DNA from: Sva-07 sp963828415
Lineage (GTDB): Bacteria; Actinomycetota; Acidimicrobiia; Acidimicrobiales; Ilumatobacteraceae
Length of the DNA stretch: 64,000 nucleotides
Direction of reading: 5' to 3'
Assembly: GCA_963828415.1 (NCBI GenBank)
Contig: CAWHEI010000012.1
Span: forward strand, 1,112,187-1,176,186
This document shows positions 8,978-18,398 of the stretch, piece by piece (the stretch's first letter is position 1; each line of letters opens with the position of its first letter). The notes beneath the pieces are model-generated. The model was not told the DNA's origin and did no database searches. It worked only from the letters and a program-made list of their open reading frames with translations. Made by a program: the position numbers and the translations under genes.

Positions 8978-9847
8978 TCATGCCGGTGGCGCCGGCGAGT
9001 AGATGTTGAAGCCGGTGTCTCGGACGAAGCCCACCAGTGTCATGCCCGCTTGGCGCGCTGCTTCGACGGCGAGTGCCGTGGGTGCGCTGACGGCGATCAA
9101 CGTGCCGAAGCCTGCTGCCCAGGCCTTCTGCACCATCTCGATGCTGGCGCGCCCGCTCACGAACAGACCCCAGTCGGGCGGCACCATCGTGTGGTCATCG
9201 AGGTGGAGCCGCCCGATCACCTTGTCGACGGCGTTGTGTCGGCCGACGTCCTCGCGCAGCACCACGATGTTGGCGTCGCTGTCGAACGCCGCGGCACCGT
9301 GTGATGCGCCGGTGTCGCGGAACAAGCCCTGTTGCGCCCGCGCTCGGTCGGCAACCGCCATCAGGGTGGCTCGATCCATCGTCGCCGCCACATCGACGGG
9401 TGCCAGTCGCGCCGCGAGGGCCTCGAGTTGCTCGCTGCCGCACCACCCGCAGCTCGACGACGTGGTTCCCAGCCGCGGCCTGGGTACGGGTGCTCGGCCG
9501 GCTGTCCGAACGACGACGGTGTTGCTGTTCGTCAGCTTGGCCTCGCTGGCCGATGCCATTGCAGGAGCGCTTCCGCATCGCCTTCCTGCGCAGTGAGCGA
9601 CCTCGACGACGGGCGCGTCGTGCAGCAGCCCCTCGGTGAAGCAGAAGCCCACCGCGAGTTCCAGATCGTGTCCGGGTGTCCTCATCGTCGTGGTGACCAG
9701 GGTGTCGTCGAGCCGGATCGAGAGCGGTTCCTCGATGATCAACCGATCGGATGCCCCACGGTCGTGCAAGGTGCCGTCGAACGCCCGAACCTGCGTGACG
9801 AAGACATCGGCCACGCCGGTGGCCCGACCCGGTACCTCACTGTCCAT
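8978..9847 (-). CDS. fdhD: Formate dehydrogenase accessory sulfurtransferase FdhD
   Basis: 289 residues from ATG 9847. Matches FdhD: the N-terminal region PLSIRLDDTLVTTTMRTPGHDLELAVGF, the conserved Cys pair in SSSCGWCGSEQ, DTGASHGAAAF, and the C-terminal signature EDVGRHNAVDKVIG followed by SGRASIEMVQKA. FdhD moves sulfur from IscS to the molybdenum/tungsten cofactor before insertion into formate dehydrogenase. It is transcribed divergently from the formate dehydrogenase operon, 77 bp away, which fits that role. The longer in-frame upstream extension is Arg-rich and overlaps the divergent gene, so I reject it. Confidence 0.95.
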   Translation of the reverse strand: MDSEVPGRATGVADVFVTQVRAFDGTLHDRGASDRLIIEEPLSIRLDDTLVTTTMRTPGHDLELAVGFCFTEGLLHDAPVVEVAHCAGRRCGSAPAMASASEAKLTNSNTVVVRTAGRAPVPRPRLGTTSSSCGWCGSEQLEALAARLAPVDVAATMDRATLMAVADRARAQQGLFRDTGASHGAAAFDSDANIVVLREDVGRHNAVDKVIGRLHLDDHTMVPPDWGLFVSGRASIEMVQKAWAAGFGTLIAVSAPTALAVEAARQAGMTLVGFVRDTGFNIYSPAPPA

Positions 9848-9924
9848 GGTGGCTGCCTCGTCCTCCTCGTCGGGCGCCACACTACGCGACCCGCGGCCCG
9901 GACGTCGTGGGCTACCGTTTCGCC

Positions 9925-11859
9925 ATGCCAGCGAGCACGCACCGTCGGCATCGCCACCGACCGCTCGACCGTCTGACCGAGCCCCTCGTACGAGACGGCG
10001 GTGTCCTGCGGCCGGCCACCTGGGACGAGGCCCTCGATCGAGCGACCGCCGGCTTCGCATCAGCGAGGGCCGCCGGCGGATCGTCGATCGGCGTGTTCTC
10101 GTGTTCGAAGTCGACCAACGAGATGAACTTCATCGCACAGAAACTCGCCCGCGTCGCGTTCGGCACGAACAACATCGACAGCTGCAACCGAACTTGACAC
10201 GCTCCCTCCGTGGTCGGTCTGGCCACCGTGTTCGGAGCGGGTGGCGGTACCTCGTCGTATGCGGAGGCCGAGGCCGCTGACGTCATCGTGATGTGGGGGT
10301 CCAACGGCCGCAACGCTCACCCGATCTTCTTCCACCACGTCCTCCAAGCCGTGCGCGCCGGCGCCAAGTTGTACGTGGTCGATCCCCGTCGTACCGAGAC
10401 CGCGCAGTTCGCCGACCGGTGGCTCGGCATCGAGGTCGGCACCGACATCGCGCTCGCGAACACCATCGCCCGTGAGATCGTCGCGTCCGGGCTCGCCCAC
10501 CGCGACTTCATCGAGCGCGCCACCACCGGGTTCGACGAGTTCGCCGCGTCGGTCGACGAGTGGACGTTGGAGCGTGGCAGTGACGTGACGGGCGTGCCCG
10601 CCGACGCGATACGCGAACTCGCCCACGCCTACGCCGACGCGTCGGCCGCGCAGCTGTGTTGGACGCTCGGCATCACCGAGCATCACAACGGCGTCGACAA
10701 CGTGCTGTCGTTGTGCAATCTGGCGCTGCTCGCCGGACAGGTCGGCCGCCACGGCGCAGGTCTGTCGCCGCTGCGGGGACAGAACAACGTGCAGGGCGGC
10801 GGCGACATGGGTGCGCTGCCCGACAAACTGCCCGGCTTCCAGGACGTCAGCGACGACGAGGCTCGCACGAAGTTCGACCGTGAATGGAACGCGACGGTTC
10901 CACCCGCCGACGGCTGGCACCTCACCGAGATGTTCGATGCGATGGAACGTCGCGACCTCCGCTCGCTGCTCGTCATCGGCGAGAATCCGGCGCAGTCCGA
11001 GGCCGACGTGAGCCGAGCGGTCGAACTCCTCGAAGGTCTCGAGCATCTCGTCGTGCTCGACATCCATCTGACCAAGACGGCACAACTCGCCGACGTCGTC
11101 CTGCCCGGTTCGGCGTCGTGGTGCGAGTCCAACGGCACGGTGACCAACTCCGAGCGTCGGGTGCAACGGGTCCGCAAGGCCCTCGACCCGCCGGGCTCGG
11201 CGCGTGACGACGTCGACATCCTGGTCGCACTCGCCCGGGGACTCGGGCACGACTGGAACTACGAGACCCACGAAGACGTGTGGGACGAGGTCCGACGACT
11301 CTCGCCTCTGCACGCCGGCATGTCGTGGAAGCGCATCGAGGAACTCGGCGGCATCCAGTGGCCGTGCCCGCACGAGGACTCACTCGAACCGCCGTTCTTG
11401 CACGGTCGGCTGTGGGCGAACGACCCTGCCGCACGCGGCAGGCCGGCGCCGTTCAGCGTCGTCGTGCACGACCCGCCCGCCGAATCCCTCAGCGAGGACT
11501 ACCCGCTCCGACTCACCACTGGTCGACGCCTCGACTCCTACAACACCGGCGTGCAATCGGGCGGCTACCGAAGCCCGAACCGGGTGGGCGAGACGATCGA
11601 CGTCTCCCCTGACGACGCCCGCTCGATCGGCGTCGTCGCCGGCGAGGTCGTCCGCGTCGCATCGCGCCGCGGTGCCGTCGAGGCTCCGGTACGCATCGAC
11701 CCTGGGCTGCGCGCCGGGCTCGTGTTCATGTCGTTCCACTTTCCCGATGACGTCGACGTCAACCAACTCACGATCGACGCCACCGACCCACGGTCCGGCA
11801 CGGCCGAGTTCAAGGCCTCAGCGGTGCGCATCGAGAAGCTCAGGACGCAATGGACCTGA
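9925..11859 (+). CDS. Formate dehydrogenase catalytic subunit (Mo/W-bisMGD domain), selenocysteine-containing
   Basis: Read from ATG 9925 through an in-frame TGA at 10195-10197 to the stop at 11859: 644 residues with Sec at position 91. The TGA falls in SCNRT-U-HAPSVVGLA, exactly where FdhF-type enzymes have the Mo/W-ligating Sec or Cys followed by the essential His. The same frame continues on both sides, and a SECIS-like hairpin follows. Later motifs GQNNVQGGGDMG and DWNYETHEDVWDEV and the C-terminal dinucleotide-binding domain (DYPLRLTTGRRLDSYNTG) are those of NAD-linked formate dehydrogenase alpha chains. It lacks the usual N-terminal Fe-S domains, which are encoded by the third gene of the operon. 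It catalyses formate oxidation to CO2, or the reverse. The stop overlaps the next gene by 10 nt. Confidence 0.9.
10195..10226 (+). promoter_or_regulatory. In-frame UGA (Sec) codon with bacterial SECIS-like hairpin
   Basis: TGA at 10195-10197 is followed by 12 nt, then GTGGTC (10210-10215), the loop GGTCT (10216-10220) and GGCCAC (10221-10226), a 6-bp stem including one G-U pair. From memory of E. coli fdhF, the SelB-binding loop there is also GGUCU and starts 18 nt after the UGA, the same spacing as here. This is strong support for selenocysteine insertion instead of premature termination. It needs selA/selB/selC/selD elsewhere in the genome. Confidence 0.85.
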
Positions 11860-13547
11860 AGACGCGCGGGATCGACCCCACCGCGCCCGAGCGCGAGGCG
11901 ATCGAGTCGGTGCTCGGCCCGCCGGACGGGGACGCGACGCACGATCGCGTCGGCGGGGCAGCGCTGCGCGCCCGACGACATCTGCTGTTGCCGACCGTCC
12001 ACGCGGTCAACGACCGGGTGGGTTGGATCAGTCCGGCGGCGATCGACCACATCGCCGAACGACTCGACGTGTCGCCCGCAGAGATCTACGGAGTCGTCAC
12101 GTTCTACGGCCTGTTCTCCACCCACGAGCGACCACCGCGGCAGGTGCACGCCTGTGTCGACCTCGTGTGCCGGACCCGAGGCGTCTCCGAGGAGCGCTTG
12201 CCGGACGGGGTGCACCCGTCGCCGTGTCTCGGGATGTGCGACCAGGCGCCGGCGGCGTTCGTCACCGAAGCAGGCGCAAGGCCACGGCGGGTGTCGCTCG
12301 GCGACGTCTCCACGGACCGACTGGGTCGACTCACCGCTGACGCAACGCCTCGGCGCCCGATCCCCCAGGTCGGCCAGCCGGACCTGGTGTTGCTCGCGCG
12401 GGCCGGTCGCGTCGACCCGCTCGACTTCGACGCCTGGGTCGCGGACGGCGGTCTCCGCGCACTCGAACGGGCACGCCAGATCGGAGCCGACGGTGTGATC
12501 GAAGTGGTCGACGCTGCGGGCCTTGTCGGCCGGGGCGGAGCGGCGTTCCCGACGGCGCGCAAATGGCAGGCCGTGCGCAGCCAGGACGCGTCGCCACGTC
12601 ACCTCGTGTGCAATGCAGACGAGTCCGAACCCGGAACGTTCAAGGACCGGGTGCTGATGGAGACCGACCCGTACGCACTGCTCGAGTCGATGACGATCGC
12701 CGCGCTCGCCGCGGAATGCACGCACGGGTGGATCTACCTCCGCGGCGAGTACCCGGAGGTCGAGGCGACGCTGACGTCGGCGATCGACCGGTTCCAACGC
12801 GAGGGGATCCTCGGCGATGGATTCGACATCACGCTGCGACGTGGCGCGGGCGCGTACATCTGCGGCGAGGAGACGGCGATCTTCAACTCGATCGAAGGGT
12901 TCCGCGGCGAGCCTCGGAACAAGCCTCCGTACCCCTTCGAGCAGGGCCTGTTCGAGTTGCCGACGGTCGTCAACAACGTCGAGACGCTGATGAACGTGCC
13001 GTCGATCGTCCTCGGTCGGACCACGTCGAACCGGCGCCTCTTCTGCCTCTCCGGTGCGATCGCTCGGCCGGGCGTCTACGAATTCGAACTCGGGCTGACG
13101 CTCGGCGAACTGATCGACAACGCCGGCGGTCTGCGCGCCGGTTCGGAACTCCGGGCCGTGCTTCTCGGGGGTGCCGCCGGCCGGTACGTCTCGCCGGAGT
13201 CGCTCGACCTCGTGCTCGATCACGAGTCGGTGCGCAGCGCCGGTCTCTCGCTCGGCTCCGGGGTCGTGATGGTGATCGACCAGCACGCCGACCTCGTCGA
13301 CCAGATCCGCCGCATCGCTGCGTTCTTCCGCGACGAATCGTGCGGGCAGTGCGTGCCGTGCCGGGTGGGAACCGTCCGCCAGCAGGAGGTCCTCGAGCGA
13401 CTCGCGAAGGGTGTCCGCGACGGACAACTCGAACTGCTCGCCGACATCGGACGGGCGATGACCGACGCCTCGATCTGCGGTCTCGGCCAGACCGCCCACC
13501 ACGCGATCGAATCCGCCGTCGTCACACTCGGAGCGTTCGAGCGATGA
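11850..13547 (+). CDS. NAD-dependent formate dehydrogenase, NuoE-NuoF fusion (beta) subunit
   Basis: 565 residues. The N-terminal 150 residues are a NuoE-like thioredoxin fold [2Fe-2S] domain with Cys in CVDLVCRTRG and SPCLGMCDQA. The rest is NuoF-like: the FMN-binding GRGGAAFPTARKW near residue 226, the NAD-binding region EPGTFKDRVLMETDP and GAGAYICGEETA, a SLBB-type segment, and a C-terminal [4Fe-4S] site ESCGQCVPCRVG near residues 497-504 with a later Cys in ICGLGQTA. It passes electrons from the catalytic subunit to NAD+ through FMN. It overlaps both neighbours (10 nt and 4 nt), so all three genes are one translationally coupled operon. Confidence 0.95.
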   Translation: MDLKTRGIDPTAPEREAIESVLGPPDGDATHDRVGGAALRARRHLLLPTVHAVNDRVGWISPAAIDHIAERLDVSPAEIYGVVTFYGLFSTHERPPRQVHACVDLVCRTRGVSEERLPDGVHPSPCLGMCDQAPAAFVTEAGARPRRVSLGDVSTDRLGRLTADATPRRPIPQVGQPDLVLLARAGRVDPLDFDAWVADGGLRALERARQIGADGVIEVVDAAGLVGRGGAAFPTARKWQAVRSQDASPRHLVCNADESEPGTFKDRVLMETDPYALLESMTIAALAAECTHGWIYLRGEYPEVEATLTSAIDRFQREGILGDGFDITLRRGAGAYICGEETAIFNSIEGFRGEPRNKPPYPFEQGLFELPTVVNNVETLMNVPSIVLGRTTSNRRLFCLSGAIARPGVYEFELGLTLGELIDNAGGLRAGSELRAVLLGGAAGRYVSPESLDLVLDHESVRSAGLSLGSGVVMVIDQHADLVDQIRRIAAFFRDESCGQCVPCRVGTVRQQEVLERLAKGVRDGQLELLADIGRAMTDASICGLGQTAHHAIESAVVTLGAFER

Positions 13548-14398
13548 GCGACGAGCCACCGATGCTCACCGCCACGATCGACGGTGCCGACGCGACCGTC
13601 ATCGAGGGGACGACCATCCTGCAGGCGTGCGGAGGACGCGACGGCGAGATCCCGACGCTGTGTGTCGGTGACACGATCACCCCGAAGAATGCCTGCCGGC
13701 TCTGCGTCGTGGAAGTCGAGGGATCACGGGCGCTGGTGCCCGCGTGTTCGCGTCCGATCGAGGCCGACATGGTGGTGCACACACGGTCCGAACGTGTCGA
13801 CCACGCCCGCCGGATGGTGTTGGAGTTCCTCGGCTCGTCGGTTGACCTGTCGCTGACGGCAAGGGTCGCCGAGTGGAACGCCGAGTACGGCGCCGATCCC
13901 GGTCGCTACGGCGCCGATGCGGCGACCGTCGCCCAGCCGGTCAAGGTCGACAACGACCTGTACGTCCGCGACTACGCGAAGTGCATCCTCTGCTACCAGT
14001 GCGTCGACGCCTGCGGCGAACAGTGGCAGCAGAGCTTCGTCATCGACATCGCCGGACGTGGGTTCGACGCCCACGTGTCCACCGAGCACGACGTCGCGCT
14101 CCCCGACTCGGCGTGCGTCTACTGCGGCAACTGCATCCAGGTGTGCCCCACCGGCGCGCTCATGGCGACGACCGAGTTCGACATGCGCGCGGCCGGGACC
14201 TGGGACGAGGATCGCCAGGTCGTCACCGACACGATCTGCGGATTCTGCGGCGTGGGTTGCACGTTGGGGCTCCACGTGCAGGACAACACGATCGTGAAGG
14301 TCACCTCACCGCCCGACAACCCGATCACGCACGGCAACCTGTGCATCAAAGGACGTTTCGGTTTCCAACACGCTCAGAACCGCCCCGAGGCGTACTGA
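13544..14398 (+). CDS. Formate dehydrogenase Fe-S subunit (split-off N-terminal part of the alpha chain)
   Basis: 284 residues from an ATG overlapping the previous stop (ATGA). Domains in order: a NuoG-like [2Fe-2S] ferredoxin (PTLC, then ACRLCVVEVEG and VPACSRP); two [4Fe-4S] clusters (CILCYQCVDACGE and CVYCGNCIQVCPTGA); and the first Fe4S4 domain of molybdopterin oxidoreductases (TICGFCGVGCTLGL through NLCIKGRFGFQHAQNRPEAY). The protein stops exactly where the catalytic domain of a conventional FdhA would continue, and that continuation is the product of the first gene of this operon. So it is the electron-transfer half of a split alpha subunit and contributes the cluster next to the Mo/W site. 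Confidence 0.92.
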   Translation: MSDEPPMLTATIDGADATVIEGTTILQACGGRDGEIPTLCVGDTITPKNACRLCVVEVEGSRALVPACSRPIEADMVVHTRSERVDHARRMVLEFLGSSVDLSLTARVAEWNAEYGADPGRYGADAATVAQPVKVDNDLYVRDYAKCILCYQCVDACGEQWQQSFVIDIAGRGFDAHVSTEHDVALPDSACVYCGNCIQVCPTGALMATTEFDMRAAGTWDEDRQVVTDTICGFCGVGCTLGLHVQDNTIVKVTSPPDNPITHGNLCIKGRFGFQHAQNRPEAY

Positions 14399-14413
14399 CC
14401 GGGTCAGGCCGCT

Positions 14414-14956
14414 TCAGACGGTGCGCCCGAGGAAGTTGAGGAACTGCGTCTGCGTGTCGGCTCCCGGCGCCGACTCGACCTTGGGTCCGAAGAAGCCGGG
14501 CTGGCGGATCATCGCATCCATCGGCTGCAGCCCGTCGAATGCGTGCTGCACATCGTCGGCGCCGAGCTGCTCGTCGCCCCCGACGGCGCGAGCGAGGTCC
14601 CAGGTGTGGACCAGCACATCGTTCGCCATCAGCCGCCCGAGTAACTGTTCGAGCGGCATCGGACCGAATGGCCCCGGCGCCGTCGCAGTCAGGTCGGCCT
14701 GGCCGAGCATGTCGAGGAACGCCGGCTTCGTTGCGTTCCACTCGGCGACGATGTCTGCGTCGTCGGCAATCGTGGCCGGCTCGCCGCCCTGCGCCAGCAT
14801 TCGGTTCATCGAGCTGAGCACGTGAGCCACCACGTCGCGCGCCGTCCAGTCGTCGCACGGCGCCGGATTGCCCCACGCGTCCGGCGGCGCGGCCTGCACC
14901 CGCCGGTCGAAGTCGTTCACCAGTCGTGTGACCCGTTCGACGGTCGTCTCGCTCAT
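14414..14956 (-). CDS. TIGR03086-family (DinB-like, mycothiol-dependent type) protein
   Basis: 180 residues; start at ATG 14956 (MSETTVERVTRLV), because the upstream in-frame extension is antisense to the SARP gene. It shows WTARDVVAHVLSSM and NDVLVHTWDLARAVG, the His-containing helices of the DinB/MDMPI four-helix bundle used by TIGR03086 proteins. These fold like the metal-binding domain of mycothiol-dependent maleylpyruvate isomerase; the substrate is unknown. Convergent with the formate dehydrogenase operon (15 bp apart) and divergent from the SARP regulator (84 bp). Confidence 0.85.
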   Translation of the reverse strand: MSETTVERVTRLVNDFDRRVQAAPPDAWGNPAPCDDWTARDVVAHVLSSMNRMLAQGGEPATIADDADIVAEWNATKPAFLDMLGQADLTATAPGPFGPMPLEQLLGRLMANDVLVHTWDLARAVGGDEQLGADDVQHAFDGLQPMDAMIRQPGFFGPKVESAPGADTQTQFLNFLGRTV

Positions 14957-15040
14957 GGTCGCAACGTACCCCATCACCTTTCGGAATGCCGGATCTGCTC
15001 GGACCGGTTCTCGACCCGCGTTTCGCATAATCTCGGACGA

Positions 15041-18000
15041 GTGGACGTGCGGGTTCTCGGCGATCTCGAGGTCGAGTTGGACGACGGGAGCGTCGCCGAC
15101 CTGGGTGGCACGAAGCCGAGAACGCTGCTCGGCGTGCTGATCGCTGCGGCGGGCCACCCCGTTTCCGTGCCGCGCTTGATCGATCAGGTGTGGGATGACG
15201 ACCCACCGGAACAAGTCGAGGCATCTCTGCAGACCTACGTCGCACGGCTGCGCAAGGCGCTTGGTGGACCAACGGGCGCCGGCGGGCGGCTGCGGACCCA
15301 TACCGGCGGATACTCGTTCGACCTGGACCCCTTCGTCCTCGACGCCCACCGTTTCACGACCGGTCTCGCGAACGCTGCTGAGATGATGGCCTCAGGCGAC
15401 GACACCACAGCCGATCAAACACTCGTCGAGTCGCTGGCACTGTGGCGCGGCGACGCCTATTCAGGGCTGCCGAGTCGACTCCTCGACGCAGAGGCGGCTC
15501 GACTGACTGAACTCCGACTCGGCGCCGAAGTCTCAATTTGGGAGATTCGGGTGCGCAACGGGCGCCACGTCGAGGCCGTCCCCGCGCTCGAGCAGCTGGT
15601 TCGGCTGCACCCCTTCGGCGAGCCCTTCTGGTACCTGCTCGCGCTTGCCCTCTACCGCACCGGCCGCCAGCGCGACGCCCTCGCCGCGCTCAGACGCGCA
15701 CGGTCCACGCTCGCTGATGAACTCGGAATCGATCCAGGTCCCGAGCTGCAACAGCTGGAGCTGCAGGTGCTGCAGCAGGATCCGGCGTTGTCGAAGACCG
15801 GGCCGACGGCCGGCTCCCTGTCGACCACAGTCGTGGAACCGAACGAGCCGAGGGCGATACGCGACTTCGATCGTGACGTGCTCGTCGGGCGAAACGAAGA
15901 ACTCGCGACGGCGCTCCGCTCGATCGACCAGACCATCGCCGGTCGGGGCGGCGTCCTCGTCGTGACGGGCCAGCCGGGCATCGGCAAGACGCGGCTCGTC
16001 AGCGAGGTGCTCGCCGCCGCCGCCCAACTCGGCGTGAGGACCGGCCGAGGCACCTGGGATCCAGATCCGGGGCCCCCACTGGCAGGATGGCGATCGGTGC
16101 TCAACGGCGCACTTGGCTCGGCGGAGGTGCTGGCCCCCGAGCCCGGCGACGGTGTGCGCGACGCGGCCTCGGAGATCTATCGGCTCGCCGACGCGCTGAG
16201 CGACTCGCTCGGCGATCGGCCGACCGTGCTGGTCTTCGACGATGTCCACTGGGCCGATCCCGACAGCGTTCGCCTGATCCGACGCTTCATCGCCCTCGTC
16301 GACGATCTGCCGGTCCTGGTGATCGTCGCGGGTCGGCCGCTCGGGCTCGACGCGCCTGCGCCGCTCGCCGAGCTGTTCGCCTCGCTGGCACGGGCGGGTG
16401 CGGTTCGTCTCGAGCTGGGCGGGATGCCTGCCGATTCGGTGCAGGACTTCGTGTTCACCCGATCGGGCATCGAGATCTCCGTCGACCTCGCAGCCGATCT
16501 CATGAGCCGGACCGGCGGCAACCCGTTCTTCCTCGCCGAGACGGTCCGAGCCCTCGCTGCCGCCGGCGCATTGTCCGATCGCGAGGCTGACGCATGGGCG
16601 ACGGTGCCGACGGCCGTGCGCGACGTCGTCCGACACCGGCTCGCCGATGCACCATCGAGCACGACGTCGCTGTTGTGCGTCGCATCCGGTCTCGGGCGTT
16701 CGTTCGAGGGAACGATCTTGCGACAACCGCCACTCACCGAGCTGCTCAACAACGTCGAAGACCTCGATGAGGCCTTGGAATCGGCACTCGTGCTCGGGTT
16801 CCTCGAGTCCGATGGTCCTGGCCGGTACAGGTTCGTGCATGCACTCGTCCGCGATGCGATCTACGAGGCCCTGCCAGACACCAAGCGAGAGCGCATCCAC
16901 GCACACGTCGCGGCCGCACTGGAACGCCGCCACGCCGGGCATTGGGATGACCACAGCGCGGAGCTCGCCGAGCACCATCGTCTCGCCGGCCCTGCCTATG
17001 CCCGACCGGCGTGGCTGTTCGCACACCGCACCGCCGAATCGGCGATCGCCCGGTCCTCGCACGAGGATGCCCTCCATTGGCTGTCGGTCGCGGGGGAACT
17101 CCAGGCGCTCGATCCGCTGACCACCGCCGAAGAGCGCGAGTCTCAGCACGTGATGCAGGCCCAGGCGCTGCGGATGCTCGGTCGGCCGGCCGAGGCGTGG
17201 CACCCCTTGGCGGCAGCCGCATCATCGGCGCTCGAACGCGGCGACACCGAGCGGGCAGCCCGGACGCTGCTCGCAGTGAACGACGGCGCGGTCTGGGGTT
17301 GGCGGTCCGTCGGCGAAGTCGACAGCGACGCGATCGCGCTCTGGCGCTCGATTCGACAGCGACTCGATGGTCGTCCGGTTGTCGCGGCGTCGGTGGAACT
17401 CGCGATCGAGGCCGAGCAGATCTATGCGCGTCGATCGGATGTCACCCGGGATTCGATCGACGAGTCCGTCGCAGCGGCACGTCGATCCACGTCCCCGTCC
17501 GAACTCATCGAGGTGCTCTTTCTCGCTTCACTCGCGCTGGCGGGTCCGCAACGACTTCTGCGTCGGGCAGCAGTCCACGACGAACTCGTCGAGTTGTGCG
17601 CGAGGGAGGGTGACGACCGTGCCCTCACGCGCGCGCTCACGGCGCGTGTGGCGACACGTGGTGAGCTCGGCCAGTTCGAGGGTCTTCGCTCGGATCTCGC
17701 CCGGGCAGTGACGCTGGCCGAGCGACACCACGCGATCCAGGAGCTGTACATCTGTCGATGGGCCGATGTCTGGCTCGCCTGCGTGCACGGCGAACTCGAC
17801 CGTGCCGACGCTGCCATCGACGCCAATGAACGACTCGAACAGACGGTGAGCGGGCCGGGCGTCGGCGTTTCGGGCGGACAACGTGTGCACATCGCCTGGC
17901 TGCGCGGTCACGTCGACCATGCGAGCGCGGGGCTGGGCGAGCTCGCCGGGTGGGTCCCCGTGTGGTTTCGAGACCTCCACTTGCTGAGTGTCGCCGACTC

Positions 18001-18388
18001 CGGCCGGCTCGACGAGGTGCGCAAGCTCGTCGGAGGCTGGTCGGAGCAGCCGCCGTTGCTGCGGGACTACATGTGGACGAGCCTGGCGACGGCGCGGGCC
18101 CAGCTGTGGCTGCAACTCGGCGACCGACGAGCGCTGGCCGACCTTCGTCGACTGCTCGAGCCGTACGCCGATCGATTCGCAACGTTCGGGCTGACGGCGT
18201 TCTTCGGCGGGCAGATCGCGCATACCGTCGGGCAGCTCGCTCTTGCCCTCGGCGACGAGGCGGCCGGGCGCGCCCACGTCGACTTCGCCCGGCGCGCCTA
18301 CGCCGAACGCGATCTCCACGAGTGGGTAGGGCGTGCCGACCGCACGCTGGTCGACCCGACCGCCTCGCTCTTCGGGCCGGTCGGCTGA
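15041..18388 (+). CDS. SARP/AfsR-family transcriptional regulator with AAA ATPase and TPR-like C-terminus
   Basis: 1,115 residues from GTG 15041 (VDVRVLGDLEVELDDG). Residues 1-90 are an OmpR-type winged helix, and 95-250 the bacterial transcriptional activator domain (FWYLLALALYRTGRQRDALAALRRAR). A STAND/AAA-type ATPase follows, with Walker A VVTGQPGIGKTRLV near residue 308 and Walker B LVFDDVHWADPD near 400. The C-terminal 500 residues are helical, repeat-like and probably a sensor. This is the AfsR-like layout used to activate secondary metabolite or stress genes in actinobacteria. No biosynthetic cluster is adjacent, so the target is unclear. Convergent with the hemerythrin gene (10 bp). 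Confidence 0.9.
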   Translation: MDVRVLGDLEVELDDGSVADLGGTKPRTLLGVLIAAAGHPVSVPRLIDQVWDDDPPEQVEASLQTYVARLRKALGGPTGAGGRLRTHTGGYSFDLDPFVLDAHRFTTGLANAAEMMASGDDTTADQTLVESLALWRGDAYSGLPSRLLDAEAARLTELRLGAEVSIWEIRVRNGRHVEAVPALEQLVRLHPFGEPFWYLLALALYRTGRQRDALAALRRARSTLADELGIDPGPELQQLELQVLQQDPALSKTGPTAGSLSTTVVEPNEPRAIRDFDRDVLVGRNEELATALRSIDQTIAGRGGVLVVTGQPGIGKTRLVSEVLAAAAQLGVRTGRGTWDPDPGPPLAGWRSVLNGALGSAEVLAPEPGDGVRDAASEIYRLADALSDSLGDRPTVLVFDDVHWADPDSVRLIRRFIALVDDLPVLVIVAGRPLGLDAPAPLAELFASLARAGAVRLELGGMPADSVQDFVFTRSGIEISVDLAADLMSRTGGNPFFLAETVRALAAAGALSDREADAWATVPTAVRDVVRHRLADAPSSTTSLLCVASGLGRSFEGTILRQPPLTELLNNVEDLDEALESALVLGFLESDGPGRYRFVHALVRDAIYEALPDTKRERIHAHVAAALERRHAGHWDDHSAELAEHHRLAGPAYARPAWLFAHRTAESAIARSSHEDALHWLSVAGELQALDPLTTAEERESQHVMQAQALRMLGRPAEAWHPLAAAASSALERGDTERAARTLLAVNDGAVWGWRSVGEVDSDAIALWRSIRQRLDGRPVVAASVELAIEAEQIYARRSDVTRDSIDESVAAARRSTSPSELIEVLFLASLALAGPQRLLRRAAVHDELVELCAREGDDRALTRALTARVATRGELGQFEGLRSDLARAVTLAERHHAIQELYICRWADVWLACVHGELDRADAAIDANERLEQTVSGPGVGVSGGQRVHIAWLRGHVDHASAGLGELAGWVPVWFRDLHLLSVADSGRLDEVRKLVGGWSEQPPLLRDYMWTSLATARAQLWLQLGDRRALADLRRLLEPYADRFATFGLTAFFGGQIAHTVGQLALALGDEAAGRAHVDFARRAYAERDLHEWVGRADRTLVDPTASLFGPVG

Positions 18389-18398
18389 CGAAGCAACG

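Noticed and set aside
10141..10210. Formate dehydrogenase as a nonsense-mutated pseudogene
   Set aside because: Frame is identical on both sides, the TGA is at the Sec column and a SECIS-like hairpin follows at the right spacing.
11565..13559. 664-codon minus-strand frame
   Set aside because: Antisense shadow of the NuoE-NuoF gene; Arg/Asp-rich with no motif, while the plus strand shows all cofactor sites.
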